DNA from: Lachnospiraceae bacterium JLR.KK002
GTDB taxonomy: Bacteria > Bacillota > Clostridia > Lachnospirales > Lachnospiraceae
Direction of reading: 5' to 3'
Assembly (NCBI GenBank): GCA_036941025.1
Contig: JAYMNP010000001.1
Location: 4,012,001-4,076,000, forward strand
Length of the DNA stretch: 64,000 bases
Position numbers and translations under genes: made by a program. Positions 33,149 through 42,380 of this stretch are shown here, in pieces. The notes below the pieces were generated by a model that was not told where the DNA came from, did no database searches, and was given only the letters and a program-made list of their open reading frames with translations. Numbering within the stretch: the first letter of the stretch is position 1; each line of letters opens with the position of its first letter.

Positions 33149-33760
33149 ATGTATAGAAAAATTTGGAAACGTTGGATAGATTTTGTATTGTCTTTTCTTG
33201 CAATCGTAGTTTTGAGTCCGGTTTTTTTGATTGTAAGTATTTTAGTAAGGAAACAATTAGGCAGACCGGTTATTTTTAAACAAAAGCGACCGGGAAAAAA
33301 TGAAAAAATATTTGAAATGTACAAATTCCGGACAATGACAGATTCCAGAGATTCAAAAGGAAATTTATTACCGGATGAAAAACGACTGACTTCCTTTGGA
33401 AAAAAGTTGAGGAGTACAAGCCTGGATGAATTGCCGGAGCTGTTTAATATATTAAAAGGTGATATGAGTATAGTTGGGCCGCGGCCTTTGCTGGTAAAAT
33501 ATCTTCCGCTCTATAATAAGAGACAGAAAAAGCGCCATAAAGTTCGTCCGGGCTTTACCGGGCTTGCACAGATAAACGGACGAAATGCCATAAGCTGGGA
33601 AGAAAAATTTGAATGGGATGTCAGGTATGTAGAAAATATAACTTTTATGGGCGATTTGAAAATTATATTGAAAACGGTAAAGACAGTATTGAACCATGAA
33701 GGAATTAACAGTGAAACGTCTGCTACCATGGAAGAATTCCGAGGAGAAAAAGCGTTATGA
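33149..33760 (+). CDS. Short initiating phosphoglycosyltransferase (PglC/WecP-like)
   Basis: This 203-residue enzyme consists of only the catalytic domain with a single re-entrant membrane helix ([20 protein letters not shown]). [33 protein letters not shown] with the Asp-Glu dyad, and [15 protein letters not shown] are conserved. PglC enzymes move a phospho-di-N-acetylbacillosamine onto undecaprenyl phosphate, which fits the neighbouring sugar genes. The ATG at 33149 is preferred to the GTG at 33134. The stop overlaps the next start by 4 bp. Confidence 0.93.
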   Translation: MYRKIWKRWIDFVLSFLAIVVLSPVFLIVSILVRKQLGRPVIFKQKRPGKNEKIFEMYKFRTMTDSRDSKGNLLPDEKRLTSFGKKLRSTSLDELPELFNILKGDMSIVGPRPLLVKYLPLYNKRQKKRHKVRPGFTGLAQINGRNAISWEEKFEWDVRYVENITFMGDLKIILKTVKTVLNHEGINSETSATMEEFRGEKAL

Positions 33761-34950
33761 AGAAAATGCTGATGGTGGCTTCCGTACCATCTATGATAGG
33801 GCAATTTAATATGGATAATATTTCTGTTCTTCAGAAATTGGGGTATAAGGTATATGTTGCATGTGATTTTAAAGACAGAAGTGTCTGGGACGAAGAAAGA
33901 ACCAGTAAATTTAAAGGTGAGCTGTGCAAAAAAGGTATCCGATATGATCAGATAGATTTTTCCAGAAGTCCATTTAATATTAAAAAAAATATTGCTGCTT
34001 ATAAACAAATGTATAGTCTGGTCAGAAAAGAAAGATTTGCTCTGGTACATTGCCATACTCCGGTTGCTTCTGCTATTGCCAGAGTGGTGGCCCACAAACT
34101 ACATGTAAAGATTATTTACACCGCTCATGGATTCCATTTTTATCATGGTGCTCCATGGAAAAACTGGGCATTTTTTTATCCGGTAGAAAAGATTCTTTCT
34201 CAATGGACGGATGTTCTGATTACAATTAACAAAGAAGATTATCGGAGGGCAAAAAAAGATTTTTATGCGAAAAAAGTGGTTTATGTCCCTGGAGTTGGAG
34301 TAGATACCGATAAGTTTCATTCGTTTTTGATTAATGCTGCTGAAAAGCGAGCAGAACTTGGAATTACCGACACAGATATTATGCTTTTGTCTGTTGGAGA
34401 ACTTAGCCAGCGTAAGAACCATGAAGTTGTGATCAGGGCAATAAGGAAAGTGAATAATCCCAGTATAAAATATTTTATTTGTGGAAAAGGAGAATCAGAT
34501 GCTTATCTGACCAGTCTTATAAAGGAATCTGGTCTTAAGTCGCAGGTAAAGCTGCTTGGTTACAGGACGGATATATCCGAACTTTGTCAGGCAGCCGACC
34601 TGTTTGTGTTCCCATCGCACCAGGAAGGATTGCCGGTTGCACTTATGGAAGCAATTGCCTGTCAGACGCCGGTGTTATGCTCAAATATACGAGGTAATAC
34701 AGACCTGGTGAAAGATAAGATGTGTTTGTTTGATGAAAATAATCTGGAAGATCTTGTGCAGCATTTGGAGGAGATTATCAGAGGAGGACAACCTCGTATA
34801 ACAATGAAAGAATCCGTGATGCGGAATTATGATCATCTTAAATCGTTTGATTTGAAAAGTATTTCTGATAAAATGACTGCCTTATACGAGTGGGGGGGGG
34901 GTAAAACGCCTGATAATGCAGCAGGAATTAAGAAAAGAACTGGATATTAG
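33757..34950 (+). CDS. Family 4 glycosyltransferase (PglA-like), end at a G10 tract
   Basis: This 397-residue GT-B enzyme has an N-terminal domain with [17 protein letters not shown] and [18 protein letters not shown]-terminal donor-binding domain has [37 protein letters not shown] and the GT4 EX7E-type region. It probably adds the second sugar to the lipid-linked 4-amino sugar made by the preceding genes. The catalytic core is complete by LYEW; the last codons (WGGGKTPDN to the stop) come from a ten-base G run at 34892-34901 and are probably not native. A second C-terminal GT4 half lies downstream in the +1 frame. Confidence 0.9.
   Translation: MKKMLMVASVPSMIGQFNMDNISVLQKLGYKVYVACDFKDRSVWDEERTSKFKGELCKKGIRYDQIDFSRSPFNIKKNIAAYKQMYSLVRKERFALVHCHTPVASAIARVVAHKLHVKIIYTAHGFHFYHGAPWKNWAFFYPVEKILSQWTDVLITINKEDYRRAKKDFYAKKVVYVPGVGVDTDKFHSFLINAAEKRAELGITDTDIMLLSVGELSQRKNHEVVIRAIRKVNNPSIKYFICGKGESDAYLTSLIKESGLKSQVKLLGYRTDISELCQAADLFVFPSHQEGLPVALMEAIACQTPVLCSNIRGNTDLVKDKMCLFDENNLEDLVQHLEEIIRGGQPRITMKESVMRNYDHLKSFDLKSISDKMTALYEWGGGKTPDNAAGIKKRTGY
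34892..34901 (+). repeat. Poly-G tract (10) at a GT4 gene junction
   Basis: Ten G on the coding strand. At 9 or 12 bases the frame would run on into the GT4 half at 34916-35485; at 10 the first gene stops at 34950. The flanks ACGAGTG and TAAAAC are the same as at 26683. Confidence 0.85.
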
Positions 34951-35485
34951 TCTGGATACAGTATTATTATTGTCAGTCGGAGAGTTAAATGAAAATAAAA
35001 ATCACAGTGTGGTCATAAAAGCATTGGCTGAACTGAAAGATAGTAAAATTCATTACTGTATTGCCGGAATAGGAGAATTGGCGGATGATTTGAGAATTCT
35101 TGCAAAAAATATGGGTGTTGAAGAACAGGTACATTTGCTCGGATACAGAAATGACATACCGGAGCTCCTTCAAAAAGTGGATGTTTACCTTCTGCCTTCT
35201 TTCAGAGAGGGATTAAATGTTTCACTAATGGAAGCTATGGCGTCTGGATTACCCTGCATATGCAGTGATATCAGAGGAAACAGTGATTTGATAATAGAAG
35301 GACAGGGAGGTTTTCTGACAAAAAAAGATGATGCAGCAGTTTATGAGGATGCTGTGAAAAAAAATCTTGCTGACAGGGAATTATATAAAAGAATGTCTGT
35401 ATATAACAGGAACAGAATTATGAAATTTAATAAAGCTGTTATCGCTTCAAAAATGAGGCAGATATATAAAATGTACAGCGATTGA
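34916..35485 (+). pseudogene. C-terminal half of a second GT4 glycosyltransferase
   Basis: 189 residues cover only the donor-binding half of a GT4: LLLSVGELNENKNHSVVIKA, IPELLQKVDVYLLPSFREG and LNVSLMEAMASGLPCICSD. There is no N-terminal acceptor domain and no clear ribosome site before the ATG at 34916. The similarity to the same region of the upstream gene suggests a tandem pair of GT4 genes reduced by recombination at the G tract, or a domain that is joined to the first gene in another tract-length state. Alone it is unlikely to be an enzyme. Confidence 0.75.
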
Positions 35486-35519
35486 TTTTGTAAAAAGTAT
35501 TGGAAAGGTTCTATGAATT

Positions 35520-36686
35520 ATGGTTAATATTGTTTTGCTTCATGAAGGGGAAATGCCAACATTAGAGGAAACGTATAGAAGTTTTCAGTATCTTGTTAAA
35601 AACTATAAAGTAACAATAACAAAAGTTAATTCTGTGAAATTTACAAAAGGTAAAATGGAATCAGCGGATGTGATTATTTGTGTACGCGGTCATAGTCCTG
35701 TTACTTATGCATGTCTGAAAAAGGCGTTGGAATATGGGAAAAAAATTTTGTTTTTACTGGACGACGACCTGAAAGATATGCCGAAAGGTTCTTTTTGGTA
35801 TCCGGAGAGAAAAAAATGGTTATTGCGCTGTCTTGGTTTATGTGATGGGCTGATGACTTCAAATCAGCTGATTGCAGATGAGTATAAACAGTTTTTAAAA
35901 GGAAATCAGATTGTGATCATTAATACTGCTGTTGCTCCGGAGACAATAGAAAAACCAAAAGAAGTAAATGAAGTGGTAAAAATTGTGGTAGCGGCCTCTG
36001 AGTGGCATGTAGATAATTTTGAACGTTTTGTAAAACCTGCTTTTCTGAAACTGGAGGAAAAGTATGGGAATTATCTGGAATTTTATTTTGTGGGTTTACA
36101 TCCGGCCATGAAGGAAATCCGAAACAGGCAGCTGATTCATTATATACCTTCTATGGGAATGGATGACTATGTAGATTACATGAGAAATCATAAGTTTGAT
36201 ATTGGAATAGCAGTACTGGTGCCGAATCATTTTAGTGAGAGAAAATATTTTAACAAGTTTATTGAATATACAAGATATGGAATTTGCGGTATTTATTCAA
36301 AATGTATGCCCTTTGAGCTGGTGGTTGAGGATGGAGTAAATGGCTTTTTCGCTGAAAATACACCAAAGAGCTGGTATAAAGCAATTCGCAGAGCAATTGA
36401 TAATCAGGATATTCGAGTAAAGTGTATTGAGAATGCACAGGAATATTTGAAATCGAAACATAATGAGGAGTATCTTTTTGGAAAAATGATAAAAGACTGC
36501 CCGGAACTGATACATTTTAAGGCCCCGAATTGCGAAATGAAAGGAATCGAAGAGTATTTGTCCGCATGGAAGGTGAGACATCTTATGTTTCGAATTTGCG
36601 AAAGTGTTTATCTGACGTTCAGTTCGCTGTCCCATTTTGGAATAAAGACAACTATAGAAAAGGTTAAAAGGAAATTTAAAAGTTAG
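35520..36686 (+). CDS. GT-B type glycosyltransferase
   Basis: This 388-residue protein has a GT-B-like pattern. An N-terminal Rossmann half contains FLLDDDLKDMPKGSFWYP and CDGLMTSNQLIADEY. A second half has IVVAASEWHVDNFERFV, FDIGIAVLVPNHFSERKYFN and CGIYSKCMPFELVVEDGVNG, the last corresponding to the donor-binding C-terminus. The exact family could not be assigned. It has a weak ribosome site and follows the GT4 remnant by 34 bp. Transfer of a sugar to the growing lipid-linked unit is likely. Confidence 0.75.
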   Translation: MVNIVLLHEGEMPTLEETYRSFQYLVKNYKVTITKVNSVKFTKGKMESADVIICVRGHSPVTYACLKKALEYGKKILFLLDDDLKDMPKGSFWYPERKKWLLRCLGLCDGLMTSNQLIADEYKQFLKGNQIVIINTAVAPETIEKPKEVNEVVKIVVAASEWHVDNFERFVKPAFLKLEEKYGNYLEFYFVGLHPAMKEIRNRQLIHYIPSMGMDDYVDYMRNHKFDIGIAVLVPNHFSERKYFNKFIEYTRYGICGIYSKCMPFELVVEDGVNGFFAENTPKSWYKAIRRAIDNQDIRVKCIENAQEYLKSKHNEEYLFGKMIKDCPELIHFKAPNCEMKGIEEYLSAWKVRHLMFRICESVYLTFSSLSHFGIKTTIEKVKRKFKS

Positions 36687-36758
36687 TGTAAGAGATATGC
36701 ATGTTATGTGATAAATAGTTTATGTCATAGAGTAACATTATAGAAAAGGGAGGTATTT

Positions 36759-38843
36759 ATGGAACCAGCATTAAAAAGACAGGAGAGAGAAAAAGTAGCT
36801 GATAGAAATAGTATCAGAACTATCCTGAAAATGCTTTCATGGAAAAATATTGTCTGGCTGATATTGTTTTCTTTGCTTTTGAGTACGTGCCTTTTTTCTT
36901 ATGTCAATATTTTTGTTTCCAAATTGCTGCCAAAAGAGGAGATTGTGATTACAGTCAGTGAGCCAGGCAGTGTTTCCAATGGAAGTGAAGTATGGATTTA
37001 TATGATTGACAATAAGGAAATATCAGAAGAACAGTTTTTGGCAATGGAAAGGACTGGAGATTGGTGGTTTAGAAACGCAGAAGAATGGGGGTATGAAAAT
37101 AGTATAATACTGGGTGGAGTAGAAACCAGTTCTCTTACGATACCTGTCACAAAATCGCCCAGTGGAGGAATCAGTATTTGGTGTCAGGCGTATTCCGGAG
37201 CAATTGATGTTGAAGCAGATGGAGAAATAAAGCATTATGATTTGTATTCGGAGGAAGGGGCTTATATACAGATAACGCCATTTGAAGACAGTTTATTTAC
37301 AGTTTTGATAACAGTATTTGTATATATGATTCTTACATGTATAGTAGCATTTTTTTTGTTGCTTATGATAGGATTTATTCAGAGTATAAGTACAGATGTG
37401 AAGGAGCCGCAATATGAGTACTGGACGGTGGTATTAACTATTTTTATATGTACTTATATTTTTGATGTGGTTTGGTATAAAAAAGGTATTGTTAATTTTA
37501 ACGCTTTTGGTGATCAGCCAGGTTACTGGGATGTTGGAGGCCAGTTTGCTCAGCCAGACCTGACGAAAGATACAATTATTGAAATAATCAAAACAATTTC
37601 ACCTATTAGAGGTTATGGTACTGTTTTGCCGGCTTTTATTGCTCAGTTTGTAGGAATCAGAGCACATGTAGATTCCTATTTAGTTTATTTTTTGCTGCCA
37701 TCTTTGGCTAATGCATTTTTATTTGGCTACATTCTTCCCAGAATATATGAGATTATTCATAACAGAAAGGTTTATTTATGGCAGATTTTATCTGCATGCC
37801 TGGGATTTCTGATTTTCTATAAAGGCTTGCTGGTAAGCATTGGAGGCGACCTTTATGGATTAGTGCTATATTTGGCCGGCGCATTATTCGGAATTTTGAT
37901 TTTTAAAACAGGAAGAATAAAATATGCAATTGGAAGCGGTGTGTGTTTTTCCTTGTGTCTGACGATTCGAACCAGTTATCTGATTGGTGTCATAGTGCTT
38001 TTGATTGTGATGGTGATTTTAGTTGGGTTAAACTTTAAAGGAAAGATTCAACAAAACGGACTTTTTCCTTTTGCTGCAATATCTGCGAGAGGAGCTGTTA
38101 AGATGGTGATTGCCTTTTCGGTTTCATTTTTATGTATATGTATTCCACAAATATATATGAATGAGATACGGGGGCATAGAGGACTTTTTGCATATGATCA
38201 GGATGGAGCTTACTTTACGAAGACTACTACAGTATTGGAACAGGCAGCAGATGTGACTTTGCGGGGGTGGCTGACAGGATATCCTTATCAGGTTTACGAT
38301 GACCAGGTACATTCTATCAGGCAGGCAGCAGGTTACAGAGATGAAAAGGAAATAACAATGGCACAATCTTTTGATGCATATTCCAAAAGTCCATTGGACA
38401 CGTTGGTTGCTATTGGAAAAAGAGCTTTTGCAATGGTGGATATTAAAACTAATATGAATCTGCCGAATGTAGGATGGAGTGCGCATACCAAATATTATAT
38501 TTTCAGTACAATAAATTATATTTTTATTGCAACAGCATTATTTACGTTATTGAATAAACGATTGCGTCAATTGCTTTATCAGAAAATGGATTTCTTTTTT
38601 TGGGGGGCAGTTTTGTTGGGGCCGGTGGCTCCTTTGCTGGCTTCTAAAATTGAGTGGAGAGAGGTTGTAGTTGAATATCTTTTTTATATTGGATATGCAT
38701 GTGCATTTTGTTTTGCAGGAAGCCTTTACAGTGAAGAAAAGAGACTGGCGATCAGAGAAAGTAATTACCTTCCCTTTATGACATGTGTTGTGTTTGCACT
38801 ACATGCAGTTTCACTTACCATGTATTCAAATTATGTTTTTTAG
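36759..38843 (+). CDS. Polytopic membrane protein, probable GT-C glycosyltransferase
   Basis: This 694-residue protein has one N-terminal membrane segment, an extracytoplasmic beta-rich domain (about residues 55-175), then ten or so further membrane segments. The first large outer loop after the second segment contains FNAFGDQPGYWDVGGQFAQ, resembling the Asp-containing loop where GT-C enzymes bind polyprenyl-phosphate sugars, and LTIRTSYLIGVIV is a common GT-C core pattern. It may be the third member of a set with the GT2 at 40711 and the small flippases at 40011-40701. A Wzy-type polymerase is the alternative. Confidence 0.6.
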   Translation: MEPALKRQEREKVADRNSIRTILKMLSWKNIVWLILFSLLLSTCLFSYVNIFVSKLLPKEEIVITVSEPGSVSNGSEVWIYMIDNKEISEEQFLAMERTGDWWFRNAEEWGYENSIILGGVETSSLTIPVTKSPSGGISIWCQAYSGAIDVEADGEIKHYDLYSEEGAYIQITPFEDSLFTVLITVFVYMILTCIVAFFLLLMIGFIQSISTDVKEPQYEYWTVVLTIFICTYIFDVVWYKKGIVNFNAFGDQPGYWDVGGQFAQPDLTKDTIIEIIKTISPIRGYGTVLPAFIAQFVGIRAHVDSYLVYFLLPSLANAFLFGYILPRIYEIIHNRKVYLWQILSACLGFLIFYKGLLVSIGGDLYGLVLYLAGALFGILIFKTGRIKYAIGSGVCFSLCLTIRTSYLIGVIVLLIVMVILVGLNFKGKIQQNGLFPFAAISARGAVKMVIAFSVSFLCICIPQIYMNEIRGHRGLFAYDQDGAYFTKTTTVLEQAADVTLRGWLTGYPYQVYDDQVHSIRQAAGYRDEKEITMAQSFDAYSKSPLDTLVAIGKRAFAMVDIKTNMNLPNVGWSAHTKYYIFSTINYIFIATALFTLLNKRLRQLLYQKMDFFFWGAVLLGPVAPLLASKIEWREVVVEYLFYIGYACAFCFAGSLYSEEKRLAIRESNYLPFMTCVVFALHAVSLTMYSNYVF

Positions 38844-38882
38844 TATAAATCAGATGTATATATACTGAATGAGGAGATAAAA

Positions 38883-40010
38883 ATGATTCCATTTAATGTA
38901 CCGCCTTATATAGGTTCAGAATTAAATTATATAAAGGATGTTGTGGAAAAGCACAGAATTTGTGGAGATGGTGACTATACCAGGAAATGTAATCATTGGT
39001 TTGAAGAGAAAACCGGGGTGCGGAAAGCACTTCTTACCACGTCCTGTACCCATGCTACGGAAATGGCAGCTTTACTTTGTGATATAAAACCAGGAGATGA
39101 AGTGATTATGCCGTCCTACACATTCGTGTCTACGGCAGATGCCTTCGTGTTACGTGGCGCAAAAGTAGTTTTTGTGGATATCAGGCCGGATACAATGAAT
39201 ATTGACGAAACACTGATTGAAAATGCTGTTACAGAAAAAACAAAGGCCATTGTACCGGTTCACTATGCAGGCGTGTCATGTGAAATGGATGCAATTATGG
39301 GTATTGCCAGGAAATATAATCTGGCTGTAATAGAAGATGCTGCTCAGGGAATTATGAGCACATACAGGGAGAAAGCGCTGGGAACGATTGGCGATTTTGG
39401 GTGTTACAGTTTTCATGAAACGAAAAACCTTTCCATGGGGGAGGGGGGGTGCTTACTTATTAAAGATGAAAAGGATATTGAGCTGGCAGAAATTATCCGT
39501 GAAAAAGGGACAAACCGTAGTAAATTTTTCCGCGGACAGATAGATAAATATACCTGGGTGGAACAGGGTTCTTCTTATCTGCCCAGTGAACTTAATGCGG
39601 CGTATTTGTATGCTCAGCTGGAAAAAGCGGAAGAAATAACTAACGATCGTGTTGCAAACTGGAATAAGTATTATAAGGAATTAAAACCTCTTGCAGACAG
39701 AGGGAAGATAGAACTTCCTTTTGTTCCGGAAGAGTGCGTACACAGCGGACATATGTTTTATATAAAAGCAAAGGATCTCAAAGAACGTTCTGACTTTATC
39801 TCATATATGAAAGAGAATGGAATTGGGTGTGTCTTTCATTATATTCCCCTTCATACTTCTCCGGCAGGAAAAAAATATGGCCGTTTTGCAGGGGAAGACA
39901 GATATACTACAAGAGAAAGTGAGAGACTTGTAAGGTTACCCATGTATTATGGGCTGACCAGAGAAGATCATCAGAAGATATGTGAGAAAGTAAAGGATTT
40001 TTATAAATAG
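38883..40010 (+). CDS. dTDP-4-amino-4,6-dideoxygalactose transaminase-like (WecE/RffA family)
   Basis: This 375-residue DegT-family aminotransferase matches WecE very closely by eye: IPFNVPPYIGSELNYIKDVV, TTSCTHATEMAALLCDIKPG, MPSYTFVSTADAFVLRGAKV, IEDAAQGIMSTYREKALGTI, and FHETKNLSMGEGGCLLI with the Schiff-base Lys. It would make dTDP-Fuc4N (or a close sugar) from dTDP-4-keto-6-deoxyglucose. A seven-G run lies in the conserved GEGG codons. The dTDP-glucose dehydratase that supplies substrate is not in the window. Confidence 0.93.
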   Translation: MIPFNVPPYIGSELNYIKDVVEKHRICGDGDYTRKCNHWFEEKTGVRKALLTTSCTHATEMAALLCDIKPGDEVIMPSYTFVSTADAFVLRGAKVVFVDIRPDTMNIDETLIENAVTEKTKAIVPVHYAGVSCEMDAIMGIARKYNLAVIEDAAQGIMSTYREKALGTIGDFGCYSFHETKNLSMGEGGCLLIKDEKDIELAEIIREKGTNRSKFFRGQIDKYTWVEQGSSYLPSELNAAYLYAQLEKAEEITNDRVANWNKYYKELKPLADRGKIELPFVPEECVHSGHMFYIKAKDLKERSDFISYMKENGIGCVFHYIPLHTSPAGKKYGRFAGEDRYTTRESERLVRLPMYYGLTREDHQKICEKVKDFYK

Positions 40011-40364
40011 ATGATAAAACAGAATAAACTAAAAGTGTACATTGAACTGCATATATTGCTTTTTATCTATTCGCTGGGGGCTGTCTGCTCAAAATATGCG
40101 GCGCAAAGTGAATTTTTGTCGGCTGAATTTTTATTTTTTTACGGATTGGTTTTGGTTGTTCTTGCAGTATATGCGATTCTCTGGCAACAAATATTAAGGA
40201 AGCTGCCTTTGGTCACAGCTTATGCCAATAAGGCAGTTACTGTTATATGGGGGCTGATGTGGGGGCTGCTTATTTTCAAGGAAACTATTACAGTATGGAA
40301 GATTATCGGAGCAGCTATAATAATTGCAGGAATTTATATGGTGGTAACAGAAGATGCAAATTGA
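40011..40364 (+). CDS. SMR-family small membrane protein (ArnE/ArnF-like) subunit 1
   Basis: This 117-residue protein has four transmembrane helices, of the EmrE/ArnE type (LPLVTAYANKAVTVIWGLMW and IIGAAIIIAGIYMVV are helix-3/4-like). It starts directly after the aminotransferase stop and overlaps the next small protein by 11 bp. The pairing of two such proteins with an ArnC-like GT2 points to flipping a lipid-linked sugar rather than drug export. Confidence 0.85.
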   Translation: MIKQNKLKVYIELHILLFIYSLGAVCSKYAAQSEFLSAEFLFFYGLVLVVLAVYAILWQQILRKLPLVTAYANKAVTVIWGLMWGLLIFKETITVWKIIGAAIIIAGIYMVVTEDAN

Positions 40365-40701
40365 TTTATTATATGTTCTTGTTTTTTTGATTGCAGTTTT
40401 TATGTCATCTGTGTCACAGATTTTATTGAAAAAAAGTGCAAATAAAGAGTATGACAACAAGATAAAGGAATATCTGAATTTTCCGGTTATAATAGCCTAC
40501 GGACTGTTTTTTTGTTCATCTCTTGTGGTGGTATTGGCGTATAAAGGAGTTCCACTTGCTATGGGGCCTGTATTGGAAGCAACCGGTTACATATGGGTTT
40601 CAATTTTGGGCGGAATATTTTTGAAAGAACATATCAGCAGGAAAAAGGTGTTGGGGCTGGCGGTGATTATAATTGGAATACTGGTATTTAATATACCATA
40701 G
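40354..40701 (+). CDS. SMR-family small membrane protein (ArnE/ArnF-like) subunit 2
   Basis: This 115-residue protein has four helices; AYKGVPLAMGPVLEATGYIW and GLAVIIIGILVF are typical of EmrE-type helices 3 and 4. It probably forms a heterodimer with the preceding 117-residue protein, as ArnE and ArnF do. The gene is followed 9 bp later by the GT2 that would load the lipid carrier. Confidence 0.85.
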   Translation: MQIDLLYVLVFLIAVFMSSVSQILLKKSANKEYDNKIKEYLNFPVIIAYGLFFCSSLVVVLAYKGVPLAMGPVLEATGYIWVSILGGIFLKEHISRKKVLGLAVIIIGILVFNIP

Positions 40702-40710
40702 GAGTAGAAG

Positions 40711-41700
40711 ATGAAATTGTTAAGTTTTGTGATACCATGTTATAGAAGTGAAAAAACGATAGAAAAGGTTATTGATGAGATTATTGCTGTTGTGGGACAA
40801 AGGAGTGAATTTGACTATGAAATAATTGCAGTAAATGACTGTTCCCCGGATAATGTGTATGAAGTGCTGGTAAAACTTGCAGCGGAAAATAAAAAAATTA
40901 AGGTGATAAATCTTGCTAAAAATGCCGGAAAACATGCCGCAGTTCTTGCAGGTTATGCTTTTGTCAGTGGTGAATATGTTATTAATCTGGATGATGATTT
41001 TCAATGTCCGGTATACAGATTGTGGGATCTTCTTGCACCGCTTTTGACAGATGAGGCAGATATTACCACTGCAAAGTATGAAGTGAAGAAAGAATCTTTC
41101 ATGAAACGTTTTGGCAGCAATGTGAACCTCTGGTTTTCAGAACAGATGCTGGATAAACCCAGGGGGCTGCGTTTTGAAAATTTCAGTGCTATAAAAAGGT
41201 TTGTATGTGAAGAAGTTAAGAATTATAAAAATCCCTATCCGTATCTGGAAGGGCTTCTGGTGGGAGTTTCGAAACGGATAGTGGCCATCCCTATGGAAAA
41301 TCGAAACAGGGCAGATGACAATACTTCAGGGTTTACGGTTATAAAGTCTGTTTCATTATTTGTAAATGGTCTGACAGCTTTTTCAATTAAGCCCCTTAGA
41401 CTGGCATCTTTTATTGGTTTTTTATTTGCTTTTATTGGTTTTGTATATGGTATGGTAATTATTATCCATAAGTTGCTGAATCCGGAGGTGCTGTTGGGTT
41501 ACAGTTCCATGATGGCGGTTATTATTTTTTCCAGTGGAATTATTATGCTGATCTTGGGGATGATTGGAGAATATGTAGGGCGTATTTATATCAGTCTTAA
41601 TAATTCACCTCAATATGTTGTCAAAGACAGGATTAATTTTCAGGAAGAAAATAAAGCGGAATATTCAGCAACCGGGATTATGGAGGAATTATCAGAATGA
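40711..41700 (+). CDS. Polyprenyl-phosphate glycosyltransferase (ArnC/GtrB-like GT2)
   Basis: This 329-residue protein has a GT2 domain (LLSFVIPCYRSEKTIEKVI, VNDCSPDN, INLDDDFQCP, then RADDNTSGFT) followed by two C-terminal membrane helices (LASFIGFLFAFIGFVYGMVI and the next). This is the ArnC, GtrB and DPM1 plan: sugar is moved from a nucleotide donor to undecaprenyl phosphate, flipped, and used by a GT-C enzyme outside. The stop overlaps the NeuD-like gene by 4 bp. Confidence 0.92.
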   Translation: MKLLSFVIPCYRSEKTIEKVIDEIIAVVGQRSEFDYEIIAVNDCSPDNVYEVLVKLAAENKKIKVINLAKNAGKHAAVLAGYAFVSGEYVINLDDDFQCPVYRLWDLLAPLLTDEADITTAKYEVKKESFMKRFGSNVNLWFSEQMLDKPRGLRFENFSAIKRFVCEEVKNYKNPYPYLEGLLVGVSKRIVAIPMENRNRADDNTSGFTVIKSVSLFVNGLTAFSIKPLRLASFIGFLFAFIGFVYGMVIIIHKLLNPEVLLGYSSMMAVIIFSSGIIMLILGMIGEYVGRIYISLNNSPQYVVKDRINFQEENKAEYSATGIMEELSE

Positions 41701-42373
41701 ATAAAGTTATAATTTTTGGTCTGGAAGAATTTGCCACTATGATGTGTGAGTTTATTATGAAAGATGGAAAAGATGAAGTGGCAGGATTTTGTGTGGATGA
41801 AGCATATCTGCCGGAAAAAAAGAAGATCAGTGTTATGAATAAGGAATATCCCATTGTGGCATACGAAAAGCTGGAAGAGTATTATAAACCTGCGGAGCAT
41901 GCTGTTTGTCTTTGTATAGGTTATACGAAAATGAATCAGGTACGGGAAGAAAAATATAAAGATTCTCTGGAAAGAGGATATACTCCGTACAGTTATGTGC
42001 ATCCCTCAGCAGTGGTACTGGCAGAAAGTGTGGGGGGGGGGGGAATTTCATCATGGAAAATGTTACTATCGGACATAATGTTAAAATAGGAAATGGAAAT
42101 ATTTTCTGGCCATGCTCCCATGTGGCTCATGATACAACAGTGGGAAACTTTAATTTTTTTACCATATCTGTTGCAGTTGCAGGGCATGTTTCTGTTTCTG
42201 ATAATTGCGTCTTTGGAGCGAATTGTACCGTAAAAAACGGAGTTAAAATTGGAAAGAATACACTTGTCGGTGCAGCAGCGTATATTCGGAAAGATACAGA
42301 AGAGAACAGTGTTTATGTACCGCCAAAAAGCTATAGACTGGAAGGGAGAAGCAGTTTGGATTTCAAACTCTGA
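41697..42373 (+). pseudogene. NeuD/PglD-like sugar acyltransferase, out of frame at a G12 tract (phase OFF)
   Basis: The first frame (41697-42089) encodes a Rossmann-type N-terminal half (NKVIIFGLEEFATMMCEFIM) ending YVHPSAVVLAESVGGGG and then unrelated residues. The second frame (up to 42373) continues exactly where the family should, NFIMENVTIGHNVKIGNGNI, with CSHVAHDTTVGNFNFF (the catalytic His region) and GKNTLVGAAAYIRKDTE. The break is the 12-base G run at 42032-42043. Counts of 10 or 13 restore one frame of about 225 residues. The natural target is a sugar made by the linked genes, such as the amino group from the WecE-like enzyme. Confidence 0.9.
42032..42043 (+). repeat. Poly-G tract (12) in NeuD-like gene
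   Basis: Twelve G on the coding strand, the longest in the window and the only one that breaks a family-conserved frame at its current length. It is within the first turns of the beta-helix, so the OFF product lacks the catalytic part. Confidence 0.9.
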
Positions 42374-42380
42374 AAATAGG

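Noticed and set aside
36687..36758. Short dyad ATGTTA/TAACAT before the GT-C-like gene
   Set aside because: Weak stem with interruptions, typical of AT-rich chance pairing.
38602..38607. Six-G run after a T run in the GT-C-like gene
   Set aside because: Too short and the frame is normal; a similar six-G run at about 58405 in the transketolase N gene was set aside for the same reason.
39443..39449. Seven-G run in the WecE-like gene
   Set aside because: It encodes the conserved GEGG residues of the family and is shorter than the other tracts; not counted as a phase-variable site, although it might slip at a low rate.
40011..40701. SMR proteins as multidrug exporters
   Set aside because: Overlapping pair next to an ArnC-like transferase fits lipid-sugar flipping much better than drug efflux.
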